Origin: Paenochrobactrum gallinarii
GTDB taxonomy: Bacteria; Pseudomonadota; Alphaproteobacteria; Rhizobiales; Rhizobiaceae
DNA length: 64,000 nucleotides
Reading direction: 5' to 3'
Assembly: GCF_014205685.1 (NCBI RefSeq)
Contig: NZ_JACIIU010000002.1
Span: 124,001 to 188,000, forward strand
A model generated the notes under the pieces. That model was not told where the DNA came from. It searched no databases and saw only the letters and a list, made by a program, of their open reading frames with translations. The translations under genes were made by a program, and so were the position numbers. This document shows positions 20,197-30,561 of the stretch, piece after piece (the first letter of the stretch is position 1; each line of letters begins with the position of its first letter).

Positions 20197-20667
20197 ATGT
20201 CATCTAAAAGCTCTGGCATCGACAAAGAGATCGTGCGTGATCTCGCCAACATTCTCAACGACACCGATCTGACTGATATTGAAGTCGAACATGGTGAATT
20301 GCGCATTCGCGTTTCACGTAAAGTGACTGTACAGCAGGCTCCTGCCTATCAGGCAGCACCGATGATGGCTCCTGCTGCCGTTGCAGCACCAGCCGCAGCA
20401 GCGCCTGCAGAAGCCGCACCAGCTGATGTTTCTAAAAATGCTGTTCCTTCACCAATGGTCGGCACTGCCTATATGGCTCCGGCACCAGGTGCACGCAACT
20501 TCATCGAAGTCGGCACTCAGGTTAAAGAAGGCCAGACTCTGCTGATTATTGAAGCAATGAAGACCATGAACCAGATCCCTTCACCACGTTCGGGAACGGT
20601 TAAAGCTATTCTCGTTGCTGATGCTCAACCGGTCGAATTTGGTGAGCCTCTGGTCGTAATCGAATAA
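20197..20667 (+). CDS. accB: Acetyl-CoA carboxylase biotin carboxyl carrier protein
   Basis: Carries the biotin that shuttles carboxyl groups in the first step of fatty acid synthesis. The 156-residue protein has an N-terminal helical region, a flexible linker of about 50 residues rich in alanine and proline ([18 protein letters not shown]), and a C-terminal biotinyl domain with the [12 protein letters not shown] motif, biotinylated at Lys122. A clear AAAGGGGC ribosome binding site precedes ATG 20197. It is 18 bases upstream of accC and likely forms one unit with it. Confidence 0.97.
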   Translation: MSSKSSGIDKEIVRDLANILNDTDLTDIEVEHGELRIRVSRKVTVQQAPAYQAAPMMAPAAVAAPAAAAPAEAAPADVSKNAVPSPMVGTAYMAPAPGARNFIEVGTQVKEGQTLLIIEAMKTMNQIPSPRSGTVKAILVADAQPVEFGEPLVVIE

Positions 20668-20685
20668 TTTTCGGCGAGGATCATA

Positions 20686-22044
20686 ATGTTTCAAAAAATT
20701 CTCATAGCCAATCGTGGCGAGATTGCTCTTCGCATACTCAGAGCCTGTAAGGAACTGGGTATTAAAACCGTTGCTGTTCATTCGACAGCAGATGCGGATG
20801 CTATGCATGTCCGTCTGGCTGATGAGAGTGTTTGCATCGGACCTCCCCCTTCCCGCGACAGCTATCTGAACATTCATCAGATTGTTGCTGCCTGCGAAAT
20901 TACCGGCGCGGATGCTATTCATCCAGGCTACGGCTTCCTGTCTGAAAACGCCAAGTTTGCAGAAATTCTGGAAGCACACTCCATCACCTTTATCGGACCG
21001 ACCGCTGCGCATATCCGCATCATGGGCGATAAGATCGAAGCAAAGCGCACTGCCAAACGCCTCGGCATTCCGGTTGTTCCGGGTTCTGAGGGTGGCGTTA
21101 CTGATGATGCTGAAGCTGCCCGTATTTCTGCGGAAATCGGCTATCCGGTCATTATCAAAGCAACCGCCGGCGGTGGTGGTCGCGGCATGAAAGTGGCATA
21201 TTCGGAAGAAGAGCTTTCTGTTGCTCTGTCCACTGCACGCACCGAAGCAGGTGCGGCTTTTGGCAATGATGCTGTGTATATTGAAAAATACCTCAGCAAA
21301 CCACGCCATATTGAAGTGCAGATTGTTGGCGACGGTGCCGGCAATGCCATCCATTTGGGCGAACGCGACTGTTCTTTGCAGCGTCGTCACCAGAAGGTTT
21401 GGGAAGAAGCCAACTCACCTGCCCTCAATGAAGAAGCGCGTCACAAGATCGGCATGATCTGCGCCAATGCGGTTGCAGAACTTGGCTATCGTGGTGCCGG
21501 TACAATTGAATTCCTTTATGAAGATGGTGAGTTCTATTTCATTGAAATGAACACCCGCCTTCAGGTGGAACACACAATTACCGAAGCTATCACTGGCATT
21601 GATCTGGTGCATGAGCAGATTCGTGTGGCAGCAGGACTTGGCCTTTCGGTTAAACAGCAGGATATACGTTTCTCCGGTCACGCGATCGAATGCCGTATCA
21701 ATGCTGAACATCCGGAAACATTTGTGCCATCACCTGGTCAGATTACCCATTACCACACACCGGGTGGCCTTGGTATCCGCATCGATTCCGGCGTTTACTC
21801 CGGCTATCGCATTCCGCCTTATTACGACAGCATGATCGGCAAGCTGATTGTGCATGGCCGTAACCGTGTGGAATGCATGATGCGCCTGCGCCGTGCATTG
21901 GATGAGTTTGTTGTTGACGGTGTTAACACAACCATTCCGCTGTTTCAGGATCTGGTTTCCAATCAGGATATCGCTAACGGCGATTATGACATCCATTGGC
22001 TGGAAAAATATCTTGAGAATAAAAAAGGTGGCGCCAAACACTAA
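20686..22044 (+). CDS. accC: Acetyl-CoA carboxylase biotin carboxylase subunit
   Basis: ATP-dependent carboxylation of the AccB biotin. The 452-residue protein has the ATP-grasp fold: [17 protein letters not shown] at the start, the glycine-rich [13 protein letters not shown] lid, [19 protein letters not shown], and the catalytic [20 protein letters not shown]. Length is the family's usual. It is co-oriented with aroQ and accB and followed by a strong terminator, so aroQ-accB-accC appear to end together. Confidence 0.98.
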   Translation: MFQKILIANRGEIALRILRACKELGIKTVAVHSTADADAMHVRLADESVCIGPPPSRDSYLNIHQIVAACEITGADAIHPGYGFLSENAKFAEILEAHSITFIGPTAAHIRIMGDKIEAKRTAKRLGIPVVPGSEGGVTDDAEAARISAEIGYPVIIKATAGGGGRGMKVAYSEEELSVALSTARTEAGAAFGNDAVYIEKYLSKPRHIEVQIVGDGAGNAIHLGERDCSLQRRHQKVWEEANSPALNEEARHKIGMICANAVAELGYRGAGTIEFLYEDGEFYFIEMNTRLQVEHTITEAITGIDLVHEQIRVAAGLGLSVKQQDIRFSGHAIECRINAEHPETFVPSPGQITHYHTPGGLGIRIDSGVYSGYRIPPYYDSMIGKLIVHGRNRVECMMRLRRALDEFVVDGVNTTIPLFQDLVSNQDIANGDYDIHWLEKYLENKKGGAKH

Positions 22045-22082
22045 AAACAACTCTGTTTTAGTGTGCTAAGCCTTTAAAATAT

Positions 22083-22124
22083 AACCGGCAAAAACATCAA
22101 TGTTTTTGCCGGTTTATTTTTTTG
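22083..22124 (+). terminator. Strong intrinsic terminator after accC
   Basis: A fifteen-base perfect stem (22083-22097 and 22100-22114, starting AACCGGCAAAAACAT) is followed by TATTTTTTT. It closes the aroQ-accB-accC run before aat. Confidence 0.92.
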
Positions 22125-22181
22125 AACGGTTTTCAGCCGCACAAGATTGCAAATATCCAAAATTAATGCGCAACTGCTTTC

Positions 22182-22805
22182 ATGACCCAAAATATCGACG
22201 ACCTCCCCTCTGACGATTATTATATTGATCCCGATCTGCTTTTACGTGCCTATGCATCAGGTGTCTTCCCGATGGCCGAGGAAGAAGATGATCCGGAAAT
22301 TTATTGGGTGCGCCCTGAAAAGCGCGGCATTATTCCGCTCGAAAATTTTCATGTCTCCCGCAGCCTTGCCAAAGCGATCCGCCAACAAAAATATCAAATC
22401 AAAATGAACACTGACTTTGCCGGTGTTTTACACGGCTGCGCTAATGGCGAAGGTGAACGCGAACGCACATGGATCAACGATCCGATCAAGGCTTCTTGCA
22501 TGCGTCTCCATGCTTTGGGACATGCGCATAGTGTCGAAGCCTGGGATGGTGAGCGTCTGGTCGGCGGGCTTTATGGCATTAGTCTGGGGCGAGCGTTCTT
22601 TGGTGAAAGCATGTTCAGCCGTGAACGCGACACCTCAAAACTATGCCTCGCCTTTTTGGTTGAACATTTGAAAAGCCGCGGTTTTATTCTGCTCGATACA
22701 CAGTTCATCACCGACCACTTAAAAAGCCTCGGTGCGATTGAAATTCCGCGTAAAGAATATGAAAAACGGCTTGAAGAAGCACTGACAGGCGATGCGACAT
22801 TTTAG
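22182..22805 (+). CDS. aat: Leucyl/phenylalanyl-tRNA--protein transferase
   Basis: Transfers leucine or phenylalanine from tRNA to the N-terminus of proteins with basic first residues, marking them for ClpAP degradation (N-end rule). The 207-residue product has the family blocks [55 protein letters not shown] (within it [10 protein letters not shown]), [22 protein letters not shown] and [18 protein letters not shown]. The start is the first ATG after the accC terminator; no good ribosome binding site is seen. It is a single-gene unit, convergent with the DUF2155 gene. Confidence 0.96.
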   Translation: MTQNIDDLPSDDYYIDPDLLLRAYASGVFPMAEEEDDPEIYWVRPEKRGIIPLENFHVSRSLAKAIRQQKYQIKMNTDFAGVLHGCANGEGERERTWINDPIKASCMRLHALGHAHSVEAWDGERLVGGLYGISLGRAFFGESMFSRERDTSKLCLAFLVEHLKSRGFILLDTQFITDHLKSLGAIEIPRKEYEKRLEEALTGDATF

Positions 22806-22848
22806 TATGGCGCGCCGTCCAATATAAATAAATTCAGACTTAGATTGA

Positions 22849-23310
22849 TTAGTTGCCTTTTGGCGGCGCAGGCACTTCTGACTTCTGCTTACAGTCTTTC
22901 AGCCAGATATCATAAACTGCATGTTCAACCGCATTGAGACCCGGACTATCGGCAAACATCCAGCCATTGAAAATACGGCGGATTTTACGATCAAGGGTAA
23001 TCTCATCCACCTCGACAAAACTGTCGGTGCGGGGCGCTTCATTATCGGTGCGGGAATAGCAAACTTTTGGCGTTACCTGCAAAGCACCAAACTGCACTGT
23101 TTCATTGATATAGACATCGAATGTCGTGATACGGCCAGTGATTTTATCAAGGCCGGAAAACTCAGCAACCGGATTTTCAATACGGTCAGCTTGCGCCACG
23201 CCCCCTGCCATCATCAGACATGCAGCCACAGCAAAGGTCAGCTTTCCGGCTGTGCGGCAGCGATTAACCAGAGTGGTTGCTGTTCCTGATGGTAACCGGA
23301 AATTGATCAT
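22849..23310 (-). CDS. DUF2155 domain protein, exported
   Basis: A 153-residue exported protein of the alphaproteobacterial DUF2155 family, with no known function. After a signal peptide (AVAACLMMAGGVAQA) the conserved core reads AEFSGLDKITGRITTFDVYI, ALQVTPKVCYSR, APRTDSFVEVDE and RRIFNGWMFADSPGLNAVEH, ending with DIWLKDCK. The two cysteines (CYSR and KDCK) could form a disulfide. ATG 23310 is chosen over a TTG two codons upstream. It is downstream of the NDUFA12 gene on the same strand, separated by a terminator; this adjacency recurs in related genomes as I recall. Confidence 0.88.
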   Translation of the reverse strand: MINFRLPSGTATTLVNRCRTAGKLTFAVAACLMMAGGVAQADRIENPVAEFSGLDKITGRITTFDVYINETVQFGALQVTPKVCYSRTDNEAPRTDSFVEVDEITLDRKIRRIFNGWMFADSPGLNAVEHAVYDIWLKDCKQKSEVPAPPKGN

Positions 23311-23400
23311 GACCAAGTGGGTATCCGTCTAAGTGTTTCCAATGAATAGTTTAAATATAAATTGTGGCGATTCGGAGCAACCGAACAACCTAAAATAAAA

Positions 23401-23431
23401 AAGCGCCGAGACATTTATCCGGCGCTTTTAT
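23401..23431 (-). terminator. Terminator after the NDUFA12 gene
   Basis: AAGCGCCG (23401-23408) and CGGCGCTT (23420-23427) form an eight-base stem; on the minus strand it is followed by TTTTTTATTTT. It would end the NDUFA12 transcript before the DUF2155 gene. Confidence 0.8.
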
Positions 23432-23446
23432 CCATTCAAGCCTTAT

Positions 23447-23857
23447 TTATGCACCTGGTGTCCATGCATCATATTCGCCGGTTACACGCGGACGCTCAGC
23501 CTGCGCTGTGCCCGGCAGTGCAATCGCACCTTTAGGGCGATAAGCAAGAGGCGAACCGGTCAGGTTTGCATGATGTGATTTTTCCCACTCACGCGGCTTG
23601 TAATCTTCCTGTGATGGCGGTGTATCAACACGGTGATGCATCCAGCCGTGCCAGCCAGCCGGAATAGCGCTTGCTTCTGAATAACCGTTATAAATCACCC
23701 AACGACGAGTGCGGCCTTCAGAATCCTTACCGCCCTGATAGTAAATATTGCCAAATTCATCTTCACCAACACGTTCACCTTTGCGCCAGGTATGCAGGCG
23801 GGTACCGAGCGTTTGCCCATTCCACCAGGTGAAGAACTGTGTCAAAAATTTCATCAT
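23447..23857 (-). CDS. NADH:ubiquinone oxidoreductase accessory subunit NDUFA12-like
   Basis: Homologue of the mitochondrial complex I accessory subunit NDUFA12 (B17.2), found in alphaproteobacteria, where it binds the peripheral arm. The 136-residue product shows the family core GTRLHTWRKGERVGEDEFGN, IYYQGGKD..GRTRRWVIYNG, SAIPAGWHGWMHHRVDTPP and PREWEKSHHANLTGSPLAY. It is encoded about 10 kb from the nuo operon as its own unit with a terminator on the 3' side. ATG codons at 23857 and 23854 are both possible starts. Confidence 0.94.
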   Translation of the reverse strand: MMKFLTQFFTWWNGQTLGTRLHTWRKGERVGEDEFGNIYYQGGKDSEGRTRRWVIYNGYSEASAIPAGWHGWMHHRVDTPPSQEDYKPREWEKSHHANLTGSPLAYRPKGAIALPGTAQAERPRVTGEYDAWTPGA

Positions 23858-23993
23858 GGCTTTATTCCGGATCCAAAATATTTAAGCTGTTCTGACCGCG
23901 TCATAAGTTACATAAACCGTCTTTGCGCTTATGGACTTTTCAACGCCAGATGGCAAGTTCCGATAGCGGGGCATCTTGACGCTGAAACAGAAA

Positions 23994-24017
23994 AACGGCG
24001 TTTTCAGTAACGCCGTT
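23994..24017 (-). terminator. Terminator after the gatB-GNAT pair
   Basis: AACGGCGTT (23994-24002) and AACGCCGTT (24009-24017) form a nine-base stem with a six-base loop; the minus strand continues into a T-run (TTTTT). It closes the gatB and acetyltransferase transcript. Confidence 0.8.
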
Positions 24018-24056
24018 CATCTTACATAACCCAAGCATTCAGGCTCTTTTGCAAAA

Positions 24057-24524
24057 TCAAAACAGGTCTTTAAAATTCAAAGAACCCCACTCTGCATTGC
24101 GGCCAATTTGACTGTAGCCCTTTTGCTCATAAAAACGACGGGCGCGGATATTCACTTCCAGAACTTCCAGCTTCATCGCATTCACACCCGGAAAAGCCGT
24201 TTCGATCTCGTCCAGCAGTGTGCTGCCTACGCCTTTGATCTGCTCCTCAGGCAACACATAAAGTTGATTGAGGCTGGCTGTTTCGCGGGTCTCCTGATGG
24301 GCATAGGCCATACCGACAATACGACCCTTACCATCATCTGCGACCAGAAACTCTGAATAAGGGCGTTTCAAATTGGCCTTTAAAGCCGATAATGAATGCC
24401 ACTCATTGGTAATGGTTTTGACGATCTCCTTACCCAGAACATCGTCAAAACTAGCGCTCCACGTGGTCAACAGCAGCTCATGAACGGCTTTTAAATCCGC
24501 TTCAGCGGCTGTACGCACCCACAT
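24057..24524 (-). CDS. GNAT family N-acetyltransferase
   Basis: A 155-residue member of the GNAT superfamily, which transfers acetyl groups from acetyl-CoA to amines. The acyl-CoA-binding region is visible as NQLYVLPEEQIKGVGSTLLDE (a Q/R-x-x-G-x-G/A type loop), followed by VLEVNIRARRFYEQKGY, the usual C-terminal motif. Start MWVRTAAEADL at 24524 lies one base after the gatB stop, so it is very likely co-transcribed and coupled. Substrate unknown; protein N-terminal, antibiotic or small-molecule acetylation cannot be separated by eye. Confidence 0.88.
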   Translation of the reverse strand: MWVRTAAEADLKAVHELLLTTWSASFDDVLGKEIVKTITNEWHSLSALKANLKRPYSEFLVADDGKGRIVGMAYAHQETRETASLNQLYVLPEEQIKGVGSTLLDEIETAFPGVNAMKLEVLEVNIRARRFYEQKGYSQIGRNAEWGSLNFKDLF

Positions 24525-24525
24525 A

Positions 24526-26028
24526 TTATTCCTCGATGCCAAGCTTGGCTTTGACCAGATCGTTAACAGCCTGCGGGTTTGCTTTACCGCCGGTTGCCTT
24601 CATCACCTGACCAACAAACCAGCCAGCCAAAGATGGCTTGGCCTTAGCCTGCTCTACCTTGTCCGGATTGCCGGCAATCACATCATCAACGGCTTTTTCA
24701 ATTGCTCCGGTGTCGGTGACCTGCTTCATGCCTCGGGTTTCAACGATAGCTTTTGGATCGCCACCTTCGTTCCAGACAATTTCAAACAAGTCTTTAGCGA
24801 TCTTACCGGAAATGGTGCCTTCTTTGATCAGATCAATGATAGCGCCCAGCTGATCGGCTGAAACCGGTGTTTCTTCAATGTCCTTGCTGGCCTTATTCAA
24901 AGCACCGAGCAGATCATTGATAACCCAGTTGGCAGCAATCTTGCCATCACGGCCATTGGCAACCGATTCGTAATAATCAGCGATAGCTTTTTCTGTCACC
25001 AGAATAGACGCATCATAAACCGAAATACCCTGTGTTTCGATCAGACGATGCTTCTTGTCATCCGGCAATTCTGTGAGTTCTGCGGCCAGCGCATCAACGA
25101 AAGCCTGATCAAATTCAAGCGGCAAAAGATCAGGATCCGGGAAATAGCGATAGTCATGCGCTTCTTCTTTAGAGCGCATCGAACGTGTTTCGCCTTTAGC
25201 CGGGTCAAACAGGCGTGTTTCCTGATCAACCTTGCCGCCGTCTTCAAGAAGAGCGATCTGGCGGCGGGCTTCATATTCAATCGCCTGACCGACAAAACGG
25301 ATCGAGTTGACGTTTTTAATTTCGCAACGCGTGCCGAATTCGCCGCCCGGACGACGTACAGAGACGTTAACGTCTGCACGCATGGAGCCTTCATCCATGT
25401 TGCCGTCACAAGTGCCAAGATAACGCACAATGGTACGCAGCTTGGTCAGATAAGCTTTGGCTTCATCAGATGAGCGCAGATCAGGCTTGGAGACGATCTC
25501 CATCAACGGCATGCCTGAGCGGTTCAAGTCCACATAAGACATGGTCGGATGCTGATCATGCATGGATTTACCGGCATCCTGCTCCAGATGGATGCGTTCA
25601 ATGCCGATTTCCACATCTTCAAACTGGCCTTTGGAATCAGGGCCAACAGAAATCATGATCTTGCCTTCACCGACAATCGGCTGCTGGAACTGTGAAATCT
25701 GGTAGCCCTGCGGCAGATCAGGATAGAAATAGTTTTTGCGATCAAAAACCGATTTCAGATTGATCTGTGCCTTCAGACCGAGACCTGTACGCACGGCCTG
25801 ACGGACACATTCCATATTAATGACCGGCAACATGCCCGGCATCGCTGCATCAATCAGCGACACATTGGCATTCGGCTCGGCACCGAAAGATGTGGAAGCG
25901 CCGGAAAACAGCTTTGATTCTGAAGTGACCTGCGCATGGACTTCCATGCCGATCACAACTTCCCAATCGCCGGTGGCGCCGGAGATAAAACGTTTTGGTT
26001 CAGGCGTACGTGTATCAATAAGGGACAT
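24526..26028 (-). CDS. gatB: Asp-tRNA(Asn)/Glu-tRNA(Gln) amidotransferase subunit B
   Basis: Subunit of the GatCAB complex, which converts mischarged Glu-tRNA(Gln) and Asp-tRNA(Asn) to the correct amides, standard in alphaproteobacteria without GlnRS or AsnRS. The 500-residue product carries [49 protein letters not shown] and [15 protein letters not shown] in the kinase-like domain, then a YqeY-like C-terminal tail domain ([30 protein letters not shown]) for tRNA binding. It is followed directly by a GNAT gene; gatA and gatC are not in the window. Confidence 0.97.
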   Translation of the reverse strand: MSLIDTRTPEPKRFISGATGDWEVVIGMEVHAQVTSESKLFSGASTSFGAEPNANVSLIDAAMPGMLPVINMECVRQAVRTGLGLKAQINLKSVFDRKNYFYPDLPQGYQISQFQQPIVGEGKIMISVGPDSKGQFEDVEIGIERIHLEQDAGKSMHDQHPTMSYVDLNRSGMPLMEIVSKPDLRSSDEAKAYLTKLRTIVRYLGTCDGNMDEGSMRADVNVSVRRPGGEFGTRCEIKNVNSIRFVGQAIEYEARRQIALLEDGGKVDQETRLFDPAKGETRSMRSKEEAHDYRYFPDPDLLPLEFDQAFVDALAAELTELPDDKKHRLIETQGISVYDASILVTEKAIADYYESVANGRDGKIAANWVINDLLGALNKASKDIEETPVSADQLGAIIDLIKEGTISGKIAKDLFEIVWNEGGDPKAIVETRGMKQVTDTGAIEKAVDDVIAGNPDKVEQAKAKPSLAGWFVGQVMKATGGKANPQAVNDLVKAKLGIEE

Positions 26029-26107
26029 ACTGGCTCGTCACTGCTAAGTTTTAAGTTTCCTATTGGCTAGAACAAAGCCAGCGCTGAGGCAAGCTTTTCA
26101 GCCATTT

Positions 26108-27931
26108 TCATTCAACTGTTACCGATTTTGCTAGATTTCGTGGCTGATCCACATCGGTTCCCATGAAAACCGCGGTGTAATAGGCCAGCATTTGCACAGG
26201 CAGCGCATAAAGCAGCGGTGTGATAAATTCGGCCATTTCCGGCATAACAATCGTTGCCATCGTGTCAACGCTGGCATTTTTAGCGCCTTCTTCATCACTG
26301 ATCAGAATAATGCGTCCACCGCGTGCAGCCACTTCCTGCATATTAGAAACAGTCTTTTCATAAAGACGATCAGACGGCGCAATGACAATTACCGGAATTG
26401 AATCATCTATCAGGGCAATCGGTCCGTGCTTCAACTCACCGGCGGCATAGCCTTCGGCGTGAATATAGGAGATTTCCTTCAGCTTCAGCGCGCCTTCCAT
26501 CGCCAGCGGGAAAGACGTGCCGCGCCCTAAATAAAGCACATGCTTCACCTGCGCCAATTCACGGCAAATTTTCTCAATCTCGCCTTCAAGTTTCAGCACT
26601 TGATTGGCAATACGCGGCACTTCCGACAATTGCTTAACCAATGCCCGCTCTTGCGCGTCATCAATGACGCCGCGCTGTTTGGCAGCCATAACCGCCAACG
26701 AAGCCATCACCGTCAACTGACTGGTAAAGGCCTTGGTAGAGGCCACACCAATTTCAGGCCCTGCCAAAATCGGGAAAACGGCATCAGATTCGCGTGCTAT
26801 GGTTGAGGTCGTCACATTCACAATCGATGCGATCTTCAGGCCTTGCGATTTGCAATAGCGAAGTGAAGCCAGCGTATCGGCTGTCTCACCCGACTGCGAC
26901 ACAAACATTGCCAATGTATCTTTGGAAAGCGGCATTTCGCGATAGCGGAACTCCGACGCAATATCGATATCAACCGGCAAACGCGCAATCTGCTCGAACC
27001 AATATTTGCCGATGGCAGCCGCATAATAAGCAGTACCACAGGCAGACATCGACAAGCGGTCGATTTTGCTGAAATCCAGCTCTGCCACATCCTGGCGCAC
27101 AGTACCGGTGGAGAGATCGAGATAATGCGCCAGTGTATGGCCGATCACTTCCGGCTGCTCGTGAATTTCTTTTTCCATGAAATGGCGATGATTGCCTTTG
27201 GAAACCAGAAATTCCTGCGACTGCACTTTCTGTACAGCGCGCTTCACTTCATTATTCTGCGCATCGTAAATGGTCGCGCCACTTTTACGCACCACAACCC
27301 AGTCGCCATCTTCCAGATAACAGATCATATCGGTGAGCGGTGCCAGAGCGATGGCATCGGAGCCCAGATACATTTCCCCGTCGCCATAACCAATAGCAAG
27401 CGGCGGCCCCTGACGGGCGCCAATCAGCAGCCCCTCAACACCTTCAAAAATGATCGCCAGCGCAAAAGCACCCTGCAATTGCGGTAAAGCAGCTTTAACA
27501 GCATCAATCGGCGGCAGACCGCGATCCATTTCGCGGGTAACCAAATGGGCAACGGCCTCTGTGTCTGTCTCGGTTTCAAACACATAGCCGTCAGCCTGAA
27601 GGCTGGTACGTAATTCTGCAAAATTTTCAATAATACCATTATGAACAACGGCCAGACGCTTGGTCATATGCGGATGCGCATTGCGCTCAACCGGTTTGCC
27701 ATGGGTTGCCCAGCGGGTATGCCCGATGCCGACAACGCCCGGCAAAGGCTGGTCTTTCAAATGGTTTTCAAGATTGACCAGCTTACCCTCGGCACGACGA
27801 CGCGCCAAAGCGCCGCCATCAAGGGTTGCAATACCGGCGGAATCATAACCGCGATATTCAAGCCGCTTCAAACTATCGACCAAAAGAGGCGCCACATCTC
27901 TGCCGGCAACGATACCAATAATTCCGCACAT
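26108..27931 (-). CDS. glmS: Glutamine--fructose-6-phosphate aminotransferase
   Basis: Makes glucosamine-6-phosphate from fructose-6-phosphate and glutamine, the entry to peptidoglycan and lipopolysaccharide amino sugars. The 607-residue enzyme starts MCGIIGIVAG, so cysteine 2 becomes the N-terminal nucleophile of the glutaminase domain (GIGHTRWATHGKP, HNGIIENF). Two SIS domains follow, with SMSACGTAYYAA, SQSGETADTLASLR, and the C-terminal DQPRNLAKSVTVE. It lies downstream of glmU on the same strand with a terminator between, so the two may be regulated separately. Confidence 0.98.
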   Translation of the reverse strand: MCGIIGIVAGRDVAPLLVDSLKRLEYRGYDSAGIATLDGGALARRRAEGKLVNLENHLKDQPLPGVVGIGHTRWATHGKPVERNAHPHMTKRLAVVHNGIIENFAELRTSLQADGYVFETETDTEAVAHLVTREMDRGLPPIDAVKAALPQLQGAFALAIIFEGVEGLLIGARQGPPLAIGYGDGEMYLGSDAIALAPLTDMICYLEDGDWVVVRKSGATIYDAQNNEVKRAVQKVQSQEFLVSKGNHRHFMEKEIHEQPEVIGHTLAHYLDLSTGTVRQDVAELDFSKIDRLSMSACGTAYYAAAIGKYWFEQIARLPVDIDIASEFRYREMPLSKDTLAMFVSQSGETADTLASLRYCKSQGLKIASIVNVTTSTIARESDAVFPILAGPEIGVASTKAFTSQLTVMASLAVMAAKQRGVIDDAQERALVKQLSEVPRIANQVLKLEGEIEKICRELAQVKHVLYLGRGTSFPLAMEGALKLKEISYIHAEGYAAGELKHGPIALIDDSIPVIVIAPSDRLYEKTVSNMQEVAARGGRIILISDEEGAKNASVDTMATIVMPEMAEFITPLLYALPVQMLAYYTAVFMGTDVDQPRNLAKSVTVE

Positions 27932-27978
27932 AATTAAAATCCCGAGTTTAGACGAATAGATATTTTATTGATAAAAAG

Positions 27979-28017
27979 TCTGTCAGGGCATTTTTAAAAC
28001 TGAGCCGCCCTGACAGA
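27979..28017 (-). terminator. Terminator between glmU and glmS
   Basis: TCTGTCAGGGC (27979-27989) pairs with GCCCTGACAGA (28007-28017) in an eleven-base stem; the minus strand then reads CTTTTTATC. It probably ends most glmU transcripts. Confidence 0.8.
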
Positions 28018-28061
28018 GTATTCTGCATAAAGATAAAATTTGTTCTTATATAGTCACATAT

Positions 28062-28088
28062 GTTTTCAGCCTTTTTAAAACTGAAAAC
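28062..28088 (-). other. Second hairpin after glmU with a shared loop
   Basis: GTTTTCAG (28062-28069) and CTGAAAAC (28081-28088) form an eight-base stem. Its loop shares the 13-base string TTTTTAAAACTGA (28072-28084) with the loop of the terminator at 27979-28017 (27991-28003). It sits right after the glmU stop. Confidence 0.45.
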
Positions 28089-28096
28089 ACAGTGGA

Positions 28097-29467
28097 TCAC
28101 GCTTCTCTGCTAGCTTTAATCTGTGCTTTCAATGCCGCATATTTTTCACGCAAAATCGACGCACGACCTTCTTTGACTGTCTGACGGGCGCGTCCCAAAG
28201 CCAGCGCATTATCCGGCACATTCTCAACAATCACACTGCCGGATGCAACATAGGCATTATCGCCGATGCGCACGGGTGCCACCAATGATGAATTGGAGCC
28301 GATAAAGCTGTTTTCACCGATCTCGGTTTGAAACTTGTTAAAGCCGTCATAGTTGCAGGTAATGGTGCCGGCACCAATATTGGCACTCGCGCCCACTGTT
28401 GCATCACCAATATAGGAAAGGTGATTGACCTTAGCACCCTCGCCGATTTTGGCGTTTTTCACTTCGCAGAAATTGCCAACCTTTGCTTTTGCCGACAAAT
28501 CAGCGCCCGGACGCAAACGCGCATAAGGGCCGACCTGTGCATCAGCACCAATTTGAGCGCCTTCCAGATGAGAAAAAGCATGAATGACCGCACCGGTTTT
28601 AATGCTGACTTTCTCACCGAAAAACACATTCGGCTCAATAATAACGTCCGGTTCAATCACTGTGTCATGCGCAAAATAAACACTTTCCGGTGCCAGCAAA
28701 GTCACACCGTCAATCATCATCGCCTGACGTTTACGGTTTTGCCAAATGCCTTCGGCTTCTGCCAGTTCCAGACGATTATTGATGCCGATCACATTGTCGA
28801 CCGGCACTTCAACGCCCACCACATGCAAGCCTTTGTCATGTGCAAGCTTCACAATATCGGTTAAATAATATTCGCCCTTTGCATTATTGTTATCGACAGC
28901 ATCCAGAAGCGCCAGCAAATGGTTCCCGCGAACTGCCATCAAGCCGCCATTGCAAAAGCCAATGGCTTTTTGCTCATCATTTGCTTCTTTTTCTTCAACA
29001 ATCGCAACAAGCTTGCCGTTTTCTTCAATCAAACGGCCATAGCCATGCGGGTTTTCCGGACGAAAACCCATCACCACCACATCAGCACCCTCGCCCAAAC
29101 GAGCGCGTGCCTGCTCCAAGGCCTGCGCCTCAATCAGCGGTGTATCGCCAAAAACAATCAGCACATCGTCATAGCCGCGTGCAATCGCCTCGCGTGCAGC
29201 CAAAACCGCATGCGCAGTGCCCAGACGCTCGACCTGCTCATAAGACGAAACATTAGCAGTGATTTTCTCAACTGCGCCACGCACGGCATCGGCACCACGA
29301 CCAACCACCAGCGCCACATCGCTTTCACCCGTTGCCTGCACCGCTTTAACCACATGGCAAACCAATGGCAGGCCGGCAATTTTGTGCAAAACCTTCGGCA
29401 AGGCTGATTTCATACGAGTGCCTTCACCCGCAGCAAGCACAACAGAAAGACAGGAACGGCTGGTCAT
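28097..29467 (-). CDS. glmU: Bifunctional UDP-GlcNAc pyrophosphorylase/GlcN-1-P acetyltransferase
   Basis: Catalyses the last two steps of UDP-N-acetylglucosamine synthesis. The N-terminal uridyltransferase domain shows [21 protein letters not shown] and the FGDTPLIEA metal-site region. The C-terminal left-handed beta-helix is built of hexapeptide repeats (about 255-430; [19 protein letters not shown] contains the catalytic histidine, [11 protein letters not shown] the acetyl-CoA site). At 456 residues it has full family length. It supplies the same pathway as the neighbouring glmS. Confidence 0.98.
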   Translation of the reverse strand: MTSRSCLSVVLAAGEGTRMKSALPKVLHKIAGLPLVCHVVKAVQATGESDVALVVGRGADAVRGAVEKITANVSSYEQVERLGTAHAVLAAREAIARGYDDVLIVFGDTPLIEAQALEQARARLGEGADVVVMGFRPENPHGYGRLIEENGKLVAIVEEKEANDEQKAIGFCNGGLMAVRGNHLLALLDAVDNNNAKGEYYLTDIVKLAHDKGLHVVGVEVPVDNVIGINNRLELAEAEGIWQNRKRQAMMIDGVTLLAPESVYFAHDTVIEPDVIIEPNVFFGEKVSIKTGAVIHAFSHLEGAQIGADAQVGPYARLRPGADLSAKAKVGNFCEVKNAKIGEGAKVNHLSYIGDATVGASANIGAGTITCNYDGFNKFQTEIGENSFIGSNSSLVAPVRIGDNAYVASGSVIVENVPDNALALGRARQTVKEGRASILREKYAALKAQIKASREA

Positions 29468-29543
29468 AGTGTTTTATCCGTTATTGAAGAGCAGTTATGG
29501 ATGATATTCTCATGAAGAATATCACCATTATTTCGTTAATATT

Positions 29544-30308
29544 TTAACCCAAACGACCCAATACCGGGAAGGTTTCCAAGAGCCAGAACGCAAAAGCCTG
29601 CATGCCGCCGGTGAGGAACAAGACACCCGCAAGGATCAGCAACACGCCCATGACTTTTTCCACTTTGCCCAGATGCACTTTAAATTTGGCCAAAAAGCGC
29701 ATAAAGGCACCTGAAAAGCTCGCAGCCAGAATGAATGGTACACCTAAGCCCAGCGAATAGACGGCAAGCAATGCCGCGCCATCACCAACTGTACTGCTGC
29801 CACCTGCCAAGGTCAGGATTGGCCCCAGCACCGGCCCGATGCAAGGTGTCCAGCCAAAAGCAAAGGCAAGCCCCATAATATAAGCGCCAAGCGGTGTGGC
29901 TGGTGCGCGGTTGGCCTGAAATCGTGCCTCACGCGACAATAGCGACAAGCGGAACACGCCTAAGAAATTAAGCCCCATAATGATAATGACCACACCGGCT
30001 ACAACCGCAATTTCCTGCTGCCACTGGCGCAGGAAATGTCCAATTGATGAGGCACCAGCGCCAAGCGCGACAAAAACGGTAGTAAAGCCCAGCACAAACG
30101 AAATGGAAGCAATCAGCAAAGCACGGCGTTTGCTGGCAGCAACGGCTTTATCTGCGCTGACACCGACTGCATCATTTTGGCGAAAATCATCAACACTGAC
30201 ACCGGCCATATAGCACAAATAAGGCGGCACCAAAGGCAACACGCATGGGGATAAAAATGACAAAGCACCCGCGCCCGCTGCGGTCAGGTAAGAAATATCC
30301 AGTGCCAA
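29544..30308 (-). CDS. ccdA: Cytochrome c biogenesis protein CcdA
   Basis: Inner-membrane thiol transporter of the CcdA/DsbD family, which moves reducing equivalents from cytoplasmic thioredoxin to periplasmic acceptors for cytochrome c maturation and related work. The 254-residue product has six hydrophobic segments, with the two redox cysteines in FLSPCVLPLVPPYL and FGWTPCIGPVLGP. A TTG at 30308 is the only sensible start, preceded by CCGGAGA at suitable distance. It is divergent from the DUF3572 gene and is a single-gene unit. Confidence 0.93.
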   Translation of the reverse strand: MALDISYLTAAGAGALSFLSPCVLPLVPPYLCYMAGVSVDDFRQNDAVGVSADKAVAASKRRALLIASISFVLGFTTVFVALGAGASSIGHFLRQWQQEIAVVAGVVIIIMGLNFLGVFRLSLLSREARFQANRAPATPLGAYIMGLAFAFGWTPCIGPVLGPILTLAGGSSTVGDGAALLAVYSLGLGVPFILAASFSGAFMRFLAKFKVHLGKVEKVMGVLLILAGVLFLTGGMQAFAFWLLETFPVLGRLG

Positions 30309-30561
30309 TGAAATGTCTCCGGTGATCAGTCGCAGATATAAATCCGCTGATATAGATTCAAAGTATAGCCAGCGGCCTGAAACCCGAGGCTGAGCCCTTA
30401 TAGTGCATTTTTGCTAATATGAGCAACACACAGCAAAGCCTATGGCCCGAGTTTCTCAATCTCGTGATTTTACGTCTAAACATGTTAGTGCCGAAATAAA
30501 GCTATCAAACCACTTATCATTCACGATATGAATGTCAGCAAATAAGAAAAGGATGAGCGCC

